This document shows positions 29,042-38,416 of a stretch of DNA of 64,000 nt, in pieces. The stretch lies in assembly GCF_002803065.1 (NCBI RefSeq), contig NZ_NNBL01000003.1, positions 1 through 64,000 of the forward strand, read 5' to 3'. Under the pieces are notes generated by a model, which made no database searches, was not told the origin of the DNA, and worked only from the letters and a program-made list of their open reading frames with translations. A program made the position numbers and the translations under genes. Origin of the DNA: Streptomyces sp. CB01635 (lineage in GTDB: Bacteria; Actinomycetota; Actinomycetes; Streptomycetales; Streptomycetaceae). How positions within the stretch are numbered: the first letter of the stretch is position 1; every line of letters starts with the position of its first letter.

Positions 29042-31612
29042 ATGAGTGACGTACGGAACGACGAGAGTGACGTACGGACCGGCTGGAGTGAGGCACGGAC
29101 CGGCGTGGGTGACGTGCGTCCCGGACGTCTGAAGGTCTACCTCGGAGCTGCCCCGGGAGTGGGCAAGACCTACCGCATTCTCGACGAGGCGCGGCGCAGG
29201 GCGGCGCGCGGGGCTGATGTGGTGGTGGGGTTCGTGGAATGCCATGGGCGCCCCGGCACGGAGGCGATGCTCGACGGCCTGGAAGTCGTCGATCGAGTCT
29301 CATGCGCCTATCGGGGCGGCGCGTTCACGGAGATGGACCTCGCCGCGGTCCTCGCCCGCCGCCCTCAGGTTGCGATCGTCGACGAATTCGCCCACAGCAA
29401 CGTCCCGGGCGGCGGCCGCAACCCCAAGCGCTGGCAGGACATCGAGGAGCTGCTCGCGGCAGGGATCGATGTCATCAGCGCGCTCAACATTCAGCATCTC
29501 GAATCCCTCAACGACGTCGTCGAGAAGATCACCAAGGTCCCGCAGCATGAAACGGTGCCCGATGAGGTCGTCCGCAGAGCGCGTCAGATCGAGCTGGTGG
29601 ACATGCCGCCCGAGGGGCTTCGCCGCCGGATGGCGCACGGCAACATCTACGCCCCCGAGAAGGTCGACGCGGCCCTCGCCAACTACTTCCGGCCCGGCAA
29701 TCTGACAGCCCTGCGCCAACTCGCCCTGCTGTGGGTGGCCGACCGCGTCGACGAGGCACTGCAGACCTACCGCTCCGAGCACGGCATCGGTGGCGTGTGG
29801 GAGACCCGGGAGCGGGTGGTCGTGGCTCTGACGGGCGGGCCCGAGGGCGACACACTCATCCGGCGGGCGGCCCGCATCGCCGACCGGTCGGCCGGCGGCG
29901 ACCTGCTCGCCGTACACGTCACGCGCAGCGACGGACTCGCCGCCGGCACTTCGCACGCCTCCCTGGCCCGGCAGCGGCGCCTCGTCGAGGACCTCGGCGG
30001 CAGCTACCACTCCGTGGTCGGCGACGACGTCGCCACCGCCCTGGTCGAGTTCGCGCGCGCCGAGAACGCCACCCAACTCGTGCTGGGTACCAGCCGCCGT
30101 GGCCGCCTGGAGCGGTTCGTCACCGGCCGCGGCACCGGCGAGACGGTGGTCAAGTTCTCCAGCGACATCGACGTCCACATGGTCACGCACGAACGCGCCG
30201 GGCGTGGCACGCTGCTGCCCTCCCGCCGCCGCACTCTGTCGACCGTCCGCAGGATCGCCGGTCCCGTCGCCGGTCTGCTGCTGCCGGTGGCGCTGACCTT
30301 CCTGCTGGATCTCGACGTGGCCAGGGACAGACTCAACCTCACCAGCGAGGCTCTGCTCTTCCTGCTCGCTGTGGTGGGTGTGGCCTGCATAGGTGGGGTC
30401 GTGTCGGCGGTGATCGCGTCGGTGACGGCGTCCCTGCTGCTCAACTACTGGTTCATCCCGCCCAGAGGGCACTTCACGTTGAACGATACGAATGCGTTGC
30501 TGGCGCTCGGGGTCTTCGTCGTGGTGGCCGCCATTGTGGCGGCTGTCGTCGACCGCTCCCTGCGTCTGTCGCGGCGCTCGGCGCGCGCCACCGCGGAGGC
30601 GGAGACCATGTCGTCCCTCGCGGGCACCATCGTGCGCGGCGGTGCGACCATCCCCGCTCTGGTGAAGCGCACCCGTGAGACCTTCGGCATGGACTCGGCG
30701 GAACTGGTGGACGAGCCGCCCGCGGAAGACGGCGCAACTGTCGTACCCGCGGGTCCCGGAGCCTTCCTGGTGTTGCGCGGCCGCCCACTCCCGTCCTCCG
30801 AGCGACGCGTGCTGGCCGCCTTCGCGGCACACGTGGGCGCCGCCGTCGAACGGGCGAGGCTCGCCGAGGTCGCCGCCGAGGTAGAGCCGGTCAAGGCCGC
30901 CGACCGGATGCGTACAGCGCTGCTGCGGGCGGTCGGCCACGACCTGCGCACCCCGCTCGCCGCCGGATGGGCCGCCGTCTCCTCGCTACGCAGCAAGGAT
31001 GTGGAGTTCTCCGACGCGGACCGGGACGAGCTCCTCGCCACCGCGGACGAGTCCATGGCCAAGCTGAACCGGCTGATCGAGAACCTCCTCGACCTCAGCC
31101 GTCTGCAGGCGGGAGCGCTCACGTTGAACCTGCGCCCCACCACGCTGGACGAGGTCCTCCCGGCGGCGCTGGCAGACACTCCAGAGGTCGAGGTGGGGGA
31201 CCTGGACGAGGTTCCGGCCGTGCTGGCCGACCCGCCGTTGCTGGAGCGGGTGGTCGCGAACCTCGCCGGCAACGCAGCCCGCCACAGTCCCGCGGGGCGC
31301 ATGGTGCTGCTGACCGCCAGCTCCCACGCGGGACGCGTCGAACTGCGAGTCGTCGACCGGGGCCCCGGCCTCCCGCCGACCGACCGCGACCGCCTCTTCG
31401 AACCCTTCCAGCGTCTCGGCGACACCGACAACGCCACCGGACTCGGCCTGGGTCTCGCCCTGTCCAGAGGGCTGGCCGAGGCGATGGACGGCACCCTCGT
31501 CCCGGAGGACACTCCCGGCGGGGGCCTGACCATGGTGCTGTCCCTGCCCTTCGCCGAGCGGGCGGAGCACCCCAGCGGTACGCAGAGCGTAGGAGGAGCA
31601 CATGAGCTCTGA
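29042..31612 (+). CDS. kdpD: KdpD-type sensor histidine kinase, extra copy (KdpD-1)
   Basis: 856 residues, full KdpD architecture: KdpD N-domain with Walker A GAAPGVGKT (about residue 37) and RRPQVAIVDEFAHSNVPGG; USP-like domain about 255-380; four-TM DUF4118 segment about 395-500 with LLLNYWFIPPRGHFT; then GAF-like region, HisKA box GHDLRTPLAAG with the phospho-acceptor His, and HATPase (N-box NLAGNAARHS, G-boxes DRGPGLPP and GLGLGLALSRG). It senses K+ limitation or salt stress in the family. Compared with the kdpD next to kdpE it has DEFAHSN instead of DELAHTN. The first residues are four 7-residue repeats. The DUF4118 gene overlaps its end. No own kdpE adjoins it. Confidence 0.93.
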   Translation: MSDVRNDESDVRTGWSEARTGVGDVRPGRLKVYLGAAPGVGKTYRILDEARRRAARGADVVVGFVECHGRPGTEAMLDGLEVVDRVSCAYRGGAFTEMDLAAVLARRPQVAIVDEFAHSNVPGGGRNPKRWQDIEELLAAGIDVISALNIQHLESLNDVVEKITKVPQHETVPDEVVRRARQIELVDMPPEGLRRRMAHGNIYAPEKVDAALANYFRPGNLTALRQLALLWVADRVDEALQTYRSEHGIGGVWETRERVVVALTGGPEGDTLIRRAARIADRSAGGDLLAVHVTRSDGLAAGTSHASLARQRRLVEDLGGSYHSVVGDDVATALVEFARAENATQLVLGTSRRGRLERFVTGRGTGETVVKFSSDIDVHMVTHERAGRGTLLPSRRRTLSTVRRIAGPVAGLLLPVALTFLLDLDVARDRLNLTSEALLFLLAVVGVACIGGVVSAVIASVTASLLLNYWFIPPRGHFTLNDTNALLALGVFVVVAAIVAAVVDRSLRLSRRSARATAEAETMSSLAGTIVRGGATIPALVKRTRETFGMDSAELVDEPPAEDGATVVPAGPGAFLVLRGRPLPSSERRVLAAFAAHVGAAVERARLAEVAAEVEPVKAADRMRTALLRAVGHDLRTPLAAGWAAVSSLRSKDVEFSDADRDELLATADESMAKLNRLIENLLDLSRLQAGALTLNLRPTTLDEVLPAALADTPEVEVGDLDEVPAVLADPPLLERVVANLAGNAARHSPAGRMVLLTASSHAGRVELRVVDRGPGLPPTDRDRLFEPFQRLGDTDNATGLGLGLALSRGLAEAMDGTLVPEDTPGGGLTMVLSLPFAERAEHPSGTQSVGGAHEL
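29045..29128 (+). repeat. Four 21-bp coding repeats at the KdpD-1 N-terminus
   Basis: Units of 21 bp encode SDVRNDE, SDVRTGW, SEARTGV and GDVRPGR directly after the initiator Met. The DNA is conserved at AGTGACGTACGG. KdpD at 39169 starts without this extension (ARGKLRIYLGAAPG), so the repeats are an added N-terminal tail. Confidence 0.8.
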
Positions 31613-32400
31613 CATCGGCGTACGAGGGCCCAGGCCCGCACTCGCCGCGACGAACGCAAGAGGTGACGGCATGATGACGGGCTAGGGGCTACGGGCTACG
31701 GGCTCCGCGACCGGCTCGCACTGCTCGCGGGCCTCGCGGGACCGTTCCTGGTGGCGCTCGCGCTCGTGCCCTTCCGTACCGACCTGTCACAGACGAACGC
31801 CGCGCTGATCCTGGTCGTGGTGGTCGTCGCGATCGCCGCCGTCGGCAGCCGTGCGGCAGGCGCGCTCGCGGCGCTGTCGGCGGCCGCCTGGTTCGACTTC
31901 TTCCTCACCCGGCCGTACCGGACCTTCGACATCAACGCATCCGACGACATCGAGACGACGGTCCTCCTTCTGGTCGTCGGTCTGATCGTGTCCCAGCTCG
32001 CGGCACACGCCCGCCGCCTCGAAGTCATCACGGTGACGGATGCGGGCTACCTCGCCCGTATCCATGAGACGGCCGACCTCGCTCAGTCCGCGAAGTCCTC
32101 GGACTCGGTGGTCGACCACGTCCGTCACCAGCTCACCGAACTGCTCGGCCTGCGCGCCTGCCGTTTCGAATACGGCACCCTCATGGGACAGCCGGCCCGC
32201 CTGCAGCCGGACGGCAGCGTCGTGGTCGGCCGCAAGCGCTGGGACGTCGACAGCAGTGTCTGGCCGGAGGGCGAGACGGAACTGCGCACGTACGGCAATG
32301 GCCACTACCTCGGCCGGTTCATGCTCACTCCTGGCCCGGGTCCTGTCCCGCCGCTCCAGGCCCGCCTTGTCGATTTCGCTGACGGTCGTGTGAGTGAGGC
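31602..32400 (+). pseudogene. DUF4118 membrane protein, broken near its start
   Basis: ATG at 31602 follows AGGAGGAG and overlaps the kdpD-1 stop. This frame meets TAG at 31683-31685, just after MMTG. Fourteen bases later in another frame the protein resumes as GYGLRDRLALLAGLAGPFLV, a four-TM DUF4118 segment (NAALILVVVVVAIAAV, AAWFDFFLTRPYRTF) and a soluble domain (LTELLGLRACRFEYGTLMGQ). Removing two 7-bp repeat units (31686-31699) would restore one frame, MTGYGLRDR. The C-terminus also loses similarity after LQARLV. Family members accompany kdpD in Streptomyces and resemble KdpD without kinase. Confidence 0.75.
31679..31706 (+). repeat. Four 7-bp repeats that break the DUF4118 frame
   Basis: GGGCTAG, GGGCTAC, GGGCTAC, GGGCTCC follow one another. 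The array is 14 bp longer than the frame requires, which produces the stop codon at 31683. Confidence 0.85.
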
Positions 32401-32437
32401 CGGTCCGATCCGACGTCGGCCGATGGGCACGAAGGGC

Positions 32438-32797
32438 TCAGTCCAGGCCGGAGGCTTTGAACACGGTCAGGGCCGTCTCGCGGTCGATGCGTGCCGAGAT
32501 CCGGAGCAGTGCGGTTGCCCCGCATGTCAGGTGTCCGCGGGTGGCAGACTCCTGGACGTCCTTGGAGAAGCGGTGCCACAGCTCGGGGTTGTTCACGAGG
32601 ACCTGGGGGTTGATCTCGAGCCGTCGGCCCGACGTGTCCCGCAGGCGGAGCCGCTGGGAGACGCCACCCAGGCAACGCACCGACACCAACATGTCGGTGC
32701 GTACCCCCCGCTCGCGCAGGAGCCCGCGTGAGGCCAGCCAGCCTTCGCTTGCGTGGCTGTGGACCGCGTCTTGTCGCGCGTCGTCGGGGCGTCCCAT
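32438..32797 (-). CDS. Conserved hypothetical actinobacterial protein
   Basis: 119 residues from ATG at 32797. The sequence ends RISARIDRETALTVFKASGL, with VSVRCLGGVSQRLRLRDTSG and RLEINPQVLVNNPELWHRFS in the middle. I know similar short proteins from Streptomyces genomes but no assigned function. Two Cys and no TM segments. It is convergent with the broken DUF4118 gene. Confidence 0.6.
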   Translation of the reverse strand: MGRPDDARQDAVHSHASEGWLASRGLLRERGVRTDMLVSVRCLGGVSQRLRLRDTSGRRLEINPQVLVNNPELWHRFSKDVQESATRGHLTCGATALLRISARIDRETALTVFKASGLD

Positions 32798-33096
32798 GGA
32801 GCCGACGGTAAAGCCCCGGGGAGCACGTTCTCCGTACCTTGACGGGGCTCTGATGGACACGCTGCCCCACCTTGACGTCCCGGTCAGGGTGCGGCCGTGG
32901 GGAAGGGCAGGCTCACTCCCGTGGAGTCGTGCGCGTCACGTGCTCATCAGGCTCAGGTCAAGGTCGGGGGGCTGTGGCGCGAAGATGCCGCAAAGGAGAG
33001 GTCGGAGACGGCGGTGAGAGGACAGAACCTGGGTGCACCCGCATAGCGCCTCCCCGTGTACGTGGGCCTTTCGTGATGTGTAGGAGCACGTGCCCC
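32798..33096. other. Intergenic region before the first APC fragment
   Basis: About 300 bp; no recognisable gene. TAGGAG at 33081-33086 is the SD of the following broken gene. Confidence 0.5.
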
Positions 33097-33390
33097 ATGT
33101 CTGTCCTGACCGCCGAGCCCGGCGCCGCCCCTGCCGGGGCGAGGAACCCCCGGATACTGGCGAGCGCCATCGGCTCACTGCCCGCACCGGCCTGGCCGCC
33201 CTGTCTCTCGACGCGATGGCGTCAGTGGTGTACGGCCCGGAGGCGATCGTCCTGGTGCCGGCCGCCGCGGGGGCACGCGGCCTCGGCTTCACCCTGCCGG
33301 TCACGCTCGCTATCGCCGGACTGCTCGCGGTGCTCGTCGCTTCGTACCGGCAGGTGATCGCCGCGTTCCTGACGCCCTTCACCCTCGATG
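33097..33390 (+). pseudogene. APC-family permease N-terminal fragment (copy 1)
   Basis: ATG at 33097 has a good SD. After about 27 codons the frame is lost and the protein continues in another frame as TGLAALSLDAMASVVYGPEA, then PVTLAIAGLLAVLVASYRQV. These are the first two TM helices of APC-superfamily permeases often encoded near kdp genes in Streptomyces. It ends about 100 codons in. A similar remnant follows the second kdpD at 41889. Confidence 0.75.
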
Positions 33391-33480
33391 GCCCGCCCCT
33401 CGCCGGCGCGGGCCATCGGCGTATTCAGGCGGATGGGGGGTGGTGGTTCCTGCCGATGGATGAGCCGGCGTAAGAGTTCC

Positions 33481-33522
33481 GTCAAAGGCGTACGCGCCTC
33501 CGTAAGGGAGGCGTCAACGGCG
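33481..33522 (+). promoter_or_regulatory. kdp operon control region: direct repeats flanking a hairpin
   Basis: GTCAAAGGCG (33481-33490) and GTCAACGGCG (33513-33522) are direct repeats 32 bp apart, three helical turns. Between them a perfect 7-bp hairpin (CGCCTCC/GGAGGCG, 33495-33513) is present. They lie about 70-110 bp upstream of the first small kdp gene. KdpE binding is the natural hypothesis. Confidence 0.5.
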
Positions 33523-33592
33523 CTCGAATTCGGCCAGGGAGGCGGTTTCCTCTAATCGTCCGTTCAATCCGAACCTCATCTAGGAGCTCGCG

Positions 33593-33676
33593 ATGGCCGA
33601 CCTGGCCTTCGTCGTCACCACGATCGCGGTGTTCGCGCTGGTGGCTCTCGTCGCCAAGGGGGTGACGAAGCTGTGA
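33593..33676 (+). CDS. 27-residue hydrophobic peptide upstream of kdpF
   Basis: ATG at 33593 follows TAGGAG. The product, [20 protein letters not shown] followed by AKGVTKL, is one TM helix with a basic C-terminus. Its stop overlaps the GTG of kdpF, indicating coupling. Comparable peptides precede kdpF in other actinomycetes. A structural or regulatory role in KdpFABC is possible but not shown here. Confidence 0.65.
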   Translation: MADLAFVVTTIAVFALVALVAKGVTKL

Positions 33677-33762
33677 CTGCCGAAAACATCGTCGGCCTGA
33701 TCGTGGCCGTCGCCCTCCTCGGCTATCTGGTCCTCGCCCTCATCTACCCGGAGAGGTTCTGA
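33673..33762 (+). CDS. kdpF: KdpF subunit of the potassium-transporting ATPase
   Basis: 29 residues, GTG start overlapping the previous stop (CTGTGA). The sequence [20 protein letters not shown] ending ALIYPERF is the typical single-TM KdpF with the conserved YPE(R/K)F end. KdpF stabilises the KdpABC complex in the membrane. It is followed after 8 bp by kdpA. Confidence 0.9.
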   Translation: MTAENIVGLIVAVALLGYLVLALIYPERF

Positions 33763-33770
33763 GCACCGAT

Positions 33771-35435
33771 ATGAGCCCCGTACTCGCTGGTGTACTCCAG
33801 CTCCTCGCGCTGATAGTGGCGCTCGGCCTGGCCTACCGCCCCCTGGGCGACTACATGGCCCGGGTCTACTCCTCCGACAAGCACCTGCGCGTCGAGAAGT
33901 GGATCTACAAGGGCATCGGCGCCAATCCGAACGCCGAGATGCGCTGGATGGCGTACCTCCGCGGTGTGCTGGCCTTCTCGGCCGTGAGCGTGCTGTTCCT
34001 GTATCTGCTGCAGCGCTTCCAGGGCAGCCTGCCGGGTTCGCTCGGTTTCTCGGCGATCGACCCGGACCAGGCGTTCAACACGGCCGCGTCGTTCGTGTCG
34101 AACACCAACTGGCAGTCGTACTACGGCGAGCAGGCCATGGGCCACGTCGTGCAGACGGCTGGCCTGGCCGTGCAGAACTTCGTCTCTGCCGCTGTCGGTA
34201 TCGCGGTGGCGGTCGCGCTGGTGCGGGGCTTCGCCCGCTCCCGCACGGGTGAGCTGGGCAACTTCTGGTCGGACCTGGTGCGCGGCACGGTCCGCATCCT
34301 GATCCCGATCTCCGTGGTCGGCGCGATCGTCCTCGTGGCGTGCGGCGCGATCCAGAACTTCTCCGGGATCCACGAGGTCGGCCAGTTCATGGGCGGCTCG
34401 CAGCAGTGGAACGGTGGCGCGGTCGCCTCGCAGGAGGCGATCAAGGAGCTGGGCACGAACGGCGGCGGTTACTTCAACGCCAACAGCGCCCACCCCTTCG
34501 AGAACCCCAACGGTTTCACGAACCTCTTCGAGATCTTCCTGATACTCGTCATCCCGTTCGCCCTCACGCGCACCTTCGGCCGCATGGTCGGCTCCCTGAA
34601 GCAGGGCTACGCGATCCTCGCGACCATGGTCACGATCTGGATCGGGTTCACGGCCCTGATGATGTGGACCGAGTTCCACCACGGCGCCCCGGCGTTCGAC
34701 ATCGCGGGCGGCGCGATGGAGGGCAAGGAGAACCGCTTCGGGGTCGGCGGCTCGTCGATCTTCGCGGTGGCGACCACATTGACGTCGACCGGTGCGGTGG
34801 ACTCCTTCCACTCCTCGTTCACCGGGTTCGGCGGCGGCATCACGATGCTGGGTATGCAGCTGGGTGAGATCGCGCCCGGTGGTACCGGTTCCGGTCTCTA
34901 CGGCATGCTGATCATGGCGATCATCGCGGTGTTCATCGCCGGTCTGATGGTCGGCCGTACGCCGGAGTACCTGGGCAAGAAGATCGGCACCCGCGAGATC
35001 AAGTTCGCGGCCTGCTACATCCTCATCACCCCGGCCCTGGTGCTGGTGTTCACGGCGATCTCGATGGCGCTGCCCACACCGCCGAACTCGATGCTCAACA
35101 GCGGCGCGCACGGATTCTCCGAGATCCTTTACGCGTATACGTCCGGCGCCAACAACAACGGTTCGGCCTTCGCCGGCCTCAGCGCGGACACGCAGTGGTT
35201 CAACACCACGATCGGGCTCGCGATGCTCCTTGGCCGGTTCCTGCCGATGGTGTTCGTCCTCGCCCTGGCGGGCTCGCTCGCCGAGCAGAGGCCCGTCCCC
35301 GCCACGGCCGGCACCCTGCGCACCGAGAAGCCGCTGTTCACCGGACTCCTCGTCGGCACGATCCTCATCCTCACCGGCCTGACCTACTTCCCCGCCCTCG
35401 CGCTGGGCCCGCTGGCCGAGGGGCTGGCGTCATGA
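33771..35435 (+). CDS. kdpA: Potassium-transporting ATPase potassium-binding subunit KdpA
   Basis: 554 residues, about ten TM helices. Pore-loop blocks typical of KdpA are present: [40 protein letters not shown] (selectivity filter), [20 protein letters not shown], and [17 protein letters not shown]. KdpA forms the K+-selective channel-like part of the pump. Start ATG at 33771; the stop overlaps the kdpB start (ATGA). All four repeats are intact. Confidence 0.97.
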   Translation: MSPVLAGVLQLLALIVALGLAYRPLGDYMARVYSSDKHLRVEKWIYKGIGANPNAEMRWMAYLRGVLAFSAVSVLFLYLLQRFQGSLPGSLGFSAIDPDQAFNTAASFVSNTNWQSYYGEQAMGHVVQTAGLAVQNFVSAAVGIAVAVALVRGFARSRTGELGNFWSDLVRGTVRILIPISVVGAIVLVACGAIQNFSGIHEVGQFMGGSQQWNGGAVASQEAIKELGTNGGGYFNANSAHPFENPNGFTNLFEIFLILVIPFALTRTFGRMVGSLKQGYAILATMVTIWIGFTALMMWTEFHHGAPAFDIAGGAMEGKENRFGVGGSSIFAVATTLTSTGAVDSFHSSFTGFGGGITMLGMQLGEIAPGGTGSGLYGMLIMAIIAVFIAGLMVGRTPEYLGKKIGTREIKFAACYILITPALVLVFTAISMALPTPPNSMLNSGAHGFSEILYAYTSGANNNGSAFAGLSADTQWFNTTIGLAMLLGRFLPMVFVLALAGSLAEQRPVPATAGTLRTEKPLFTGLLVGTILILTGLTYFPALALGPLAEGLAS

Positions 35436-37582
35436 CCACTCGTATAGCCAAGACCCGTACAGAAAACGACGAGGACGCGATGTCCCAAGCCACTCCGACC
35501 CGGGCGCCGCACAGCGATGTGCCGACCGGTCACAAGGACGAAGGACGTGTCGGCGCGGGTCTGTTCGACCCGAAGCAGCTGCTGAAGTCGCTGCCGGACG
35601 CCTGCCGCAAGCTCGACCCGCGCATCATGGTCAAGTCGCCCGTGATGTTCGTGGTGCTGGTCGGCTCGGTCCTGACGACGGTGTTCTCCTTCAAGGATCC
35701 GAGCGACTGGTTCGGCTGGGCGATCAGTGCCTGGCTGTGGCTGACTGTGATCTTCGCGAACCTGGCGGAGGCGGTGGCCGAGGGCCGCGGCAAGGCGCAG
35801 GCGGACACCCTGCGCAAGGCCAAGACCGACACCGTCGCGCGCCGCCTGTCCAAGGACGGCAAGACCGAGGACCAGGTGCCGGGCACGGCCCTGACCGTCG
35901 GCGACCTGGTGGTGTGTGAGGCGGGCGACATCATCCCCGGCGACGGTGACGTCGTCGAAGGCGTCGCGTCCGTGGACGAGTCGGCCATCACCGGTGAGTC
36001 CGCGCCCGTCATCCGCGAGTCCGGTGGCGACCGGTCCGCGGTCACCGGCGGTACGAAGGTCCTCTCCGACCGCATCGTCATCAAGATCACGACGAAGCCC
36101 GGTGAGACGTTCATCGACCGCATGATCGCCCTGGTCGAGGGCGCCGCGCGTCAGAAGACGCCCAACGAGATCGCGCTCAACATCCTCCTCGCGTCGCTCA
36201 CCATCGTGTTTCTCCTCGCGTGCGCCACACTGCCGCCGTTCGCGGACTACGCGGGCAAGCACCTCACGATGGTCGTCCTGGTGGCCCTGCTGGTGTGTCT
36301 GATTCCGACGACGATCGGCGCGCTGCTGTCCGCGATCGGCATCGCGGGCATGGACCGCCTCGTTCAGCGCAACGTCCTCGCCATGTCCGGCAGGGCGGTC
36401 GAGGCCGCCGGCGACGTATCCACCCTGCTGCTCGACAAGACCGGCACCATCACGCTCGGCAACCGGCAGGCCTCCGAATTCGTGCCGGTGACCGGCACCC
36501 GCGAGGCCGAGGTCGCGGACGCCGCGCAGCTGTCCTCGCTGGCCGACGAGACCCCCGAGGGGCGGTCGATCGTGGTCCTGGCGAAGGAGAAGTACGGGCT
36601 GCGTGAGCGGCAGCGTGGCGAGCTGGCCGGCGCCGAGTGGATCGCCTTCACCGCCCAGACCCGCATGTCCGGCGTCGACGTCGACGGGCGCAAGATCCGC
36701 AAGGGCGCTGCCGGTTCGGTCATCACCTGGGTCAAGGAGCATGGCGGCCAGGTCTCCGACGATGCGGACACCCTGGCCAACCGAATCTCCGAGGCAGGCG
36801 GCACTCCGCTACTGGTCGCCGTAGAGGACGACAAGGGTGCCCGCGTACTGGGTGTCATCCACCTCAAGGACGTCGTCAAGGAGGGCATGCGCGAGCGGTT
36901 CGACGAGCTGCGCCGCATGGGCATCAAGACCGTCATGATCACGGGCGACAACCCGCTGACGGCCAAGGCCATCGCGGACGAAGCGGGCGTGGACGACTTC
37001 CTCGCGGAGGCCACTCCCGAGGACAAGATGGCCCTCATCAAGCGCGAGCAGGCGGGCGGCAAGCTCGTCGCGATGACCGGCGACGGCACCAACGACGCCC
37101 CCGCCCTCGCCCAGGCCGATGTCGGCGTGGCGATGAACACGGGAACGTCGGCCGCCAAAGAGGCCGGCAACATGGTCGACCTCGACTCCAACCCGACCAA
37201 GCTCATCGAGATCGTCGAGATCGGCAAACAACTCCTCATCACCCGGGGCGCGTTGACGACGTTCTCCATCGCCAACGACGTCGCGAAGTACTTCGCGATC
37301 ATCCCGGCGCTGTTCGCGGCGGTCTACCCGGGCCTCGACAAGCTCAACATCATGCACTTGTCCTCACCTGACTCGGCGATCCTGTCCGCGGTCATCTTCA
37401 ACGCGCTCGTCATCATCGCGCTCGTACCGCTCGCCCTGCGCGGCGTGCAGTACCGGCCGGTGAGCGCGGACAAGTTGCTGCGCCGCAACCTCGGGATCTA
37501 TGGCCTGGGCGGACTGATCGCGCCGTTCATCGGCATCAAGATCATCGACGTACTCATCTCCCTCATCCCCGGAATCGGCTGA
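35432..37582 (+). CDS. kdpB: Potassium-transporting P-type ATPase catalytic subunit KdpB
   Basis: 716 residues. The actuator motif TGES, the phosphorylation motif DKTGTIT (Asp near residue 335), [20 protein letters not shown] and [20 protein letters not shown] are all present, as are about seven TM helices and the C-terminus [20 protein letters not shown]. It couples ATP hydrolysis to K+ uptake with KdpA. ATG at 35432 overlaps the kdpA stop (ATGA). An internal ATG at 35480 is a less favoured start. The N-terminal 40 residues are a hydrophilic extension also seen in the broken copy at 26224-26697. Confidence 0.97.
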   Translation: MTTRIAKTRTENDEDAMSQATPTRAPHSDVPTGHKDEGRVGAGLFDPKQLLKSLPDACRKLDPRIMVKSPVMFVVLVGSVLTTVFSFKDPSDWFGWAISAWLWLTVIFANLAEAVAEGRGKAQADTLRKAKTDTVARRLSKDGKTEDQVPGTALTVGDLVVCEAGDIIPGDGDVVEGVASVDESAITGESAPVIRESGGDRSAVTGGTKVLSDRIVIKITTKPGETFIDRMIALVEGAARQKTPNEIALNILLASLTIVFLLACATLPPFADYAGKHLTMVVLVALLVCLIPTTIGALLSAIGIAGMDRLVQRNVLAMSGRAVEAAGDVSTLLLDKTGTITLGNRQASEFVPVTGTREAEVADAAQLSSLADETPEGRSIVVLAKEKYGLRERQRGELAGAEWIAFTAQTRMSGVDVDGRKIRKGAAGSVITWVKEHGGQVSDDADTLANRISEAGGTPLLVAVEDDKGARVLGVIHLKDVVKEGMRERFDELRRMGIKTVMITGDNPLTAKAIADEAGVDDFLAEATPEDKMALIKREQAGGKLVAMTGDGTNDAPALAQADVGVAMNTGTSAAKEAGNMVDLDSNPTKLIEIVEIGKQLLITRGALTTFSIANDVAKYFAIIPALFAAVYPGLDKLNIMHLSSPDSAILSAVIFNALVIIALVPLALRGVQYRPVSADKLLRRNLGIYGLGGLIAPFIGIKIIDVLISLIPGIG

Positions 37583-37587
37583 TCACG

Positions 37588-38295
37588 ATGAACAACTCAG
37601 TGGCAAACACGGGTCGGTTGCTGTGGGCGGGACTGCGTGCGCTGCTCGTCCTGACCGTCGTCTGCGGTGTGATCTACCCGCTCGCCGTGACCGGCGTCGC
37701 GCAGGCCGTCTTCCACGACAAGGCCAACGGCTCGGAGATCAAGTCCGAGGGCAAGGTCGTCGGCTCGTCCCTCATCGGCCAGCGCTACGACCTGCCGCTC
37801 AAGAAGGGCCAGGAGACCGCGGAACCCGACCTCAAGTGGTTCCAGCCGCGCCCCTCCAACGGCCTGGGCGAAAACAGCGTCAACACCCAGTACAAGCTGA
37901 TCCTTTCCGGTGCCACCAACCTGTCCGGCGACAACGGTGCGATCAACGGGAAGTGCACAGCGAAGTCGGAGGAAGGCACCCTCTGCGCCCAGGTGGTGGC
38001 CGCCAAGGCAGCCGTCATCAAGGACAACTCGGTCGGCGGCTACACGGTCAAGCTCTCCGACGTCCCCGCCGACGCGGTGACGTCCTCCGGCTCCGGCCTC
38101 GACCCGGACATCTCCCCGGCGTACGCCGACCTCCAGGTCCACCGGATCGCGGAGCGGAACGGCCTGTCCGTCACCCAGGTGGACAAGCTCGTCAAGGACC
38201 ACACCAGCAGCCGCATCCTCGGCTTCATGGGTGAGCCCCGCGTCAACGTCCTCGAACTCAACGTCGCACTCAAGGAACTCGTGGCGAAGAGCTGA
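37588..38295 (+). CDS. kdpC: Potassium-transporting ATPase subunit KdpC
   Basis: 235 residues: one N-terminal TM helix (ALLVLTVVCGVIYPLAVTGV) and an extracytoplasmic domain with GSSLIGQR, FQPRPSNG and SGSGLDPDISPAYADLQVHR, the KdpC hallmarks. KdpC assists nucleotide binding and holds KdpA and KdpB together. A 40-residue insert around residue 110-150 (Cys-containing, KCTAKSEEGTLCAQ) is typical of actinobacterial KdpC. The gene starts 5 bp after kdpB and is followed by a hairpin. Confidence 0.96.
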   Translation: MNNSVANTGRLLWAGLRALLVLTVVCGVIYPLAVTGVAQAVFHDKANGSEIKSEGKVVGSSLIGQRYDLPLKKGQETAEPDLKWFQPRPSNGLGENSVNTQYKLILSGATNLSGDNGAINGKCTAKSEEGTLCAQVVAAKAAVIKDNSVGGYTVKLSDVPADAVTSSGSGLDPDISPAYADLQVHRIAERNGLSVTQVDKLVKDHTSSRILGFMGEPRVNVLELNVALKELVAKS

Positions 38296-38314
38296 TGGCC
38301 TTATGCGCACCACG

Positions 38315-38356
38315 CGGGAGTTGGCGTACGGGACACCCCCGATGCGTCAACTCCCG
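38315..38356 (+). terminator. Hairpin after kdpC
   Basis: CGGGAGTTG (38315-38323) pairs with CAACTCCCG (38348-38356). It lies 20 bp past the kdpC stop and before kdpE, so it may end the structural operon or attenuate read-through to kdpED. Confidence 0.6.
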
Positions 38357-38416
38357 TAGCCATGAAGCAGGTTCCGCAGGCTCCGGCCTTCCGTACAAGA
38401 GGAAAGGCGCACACCG

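Noticed and set aside
29300..30940. Long minus-strand open frame across kdpD-1
   Set aside because: It mirrors the third-position GC bias of kdpD-1 and has no domain or start signal.
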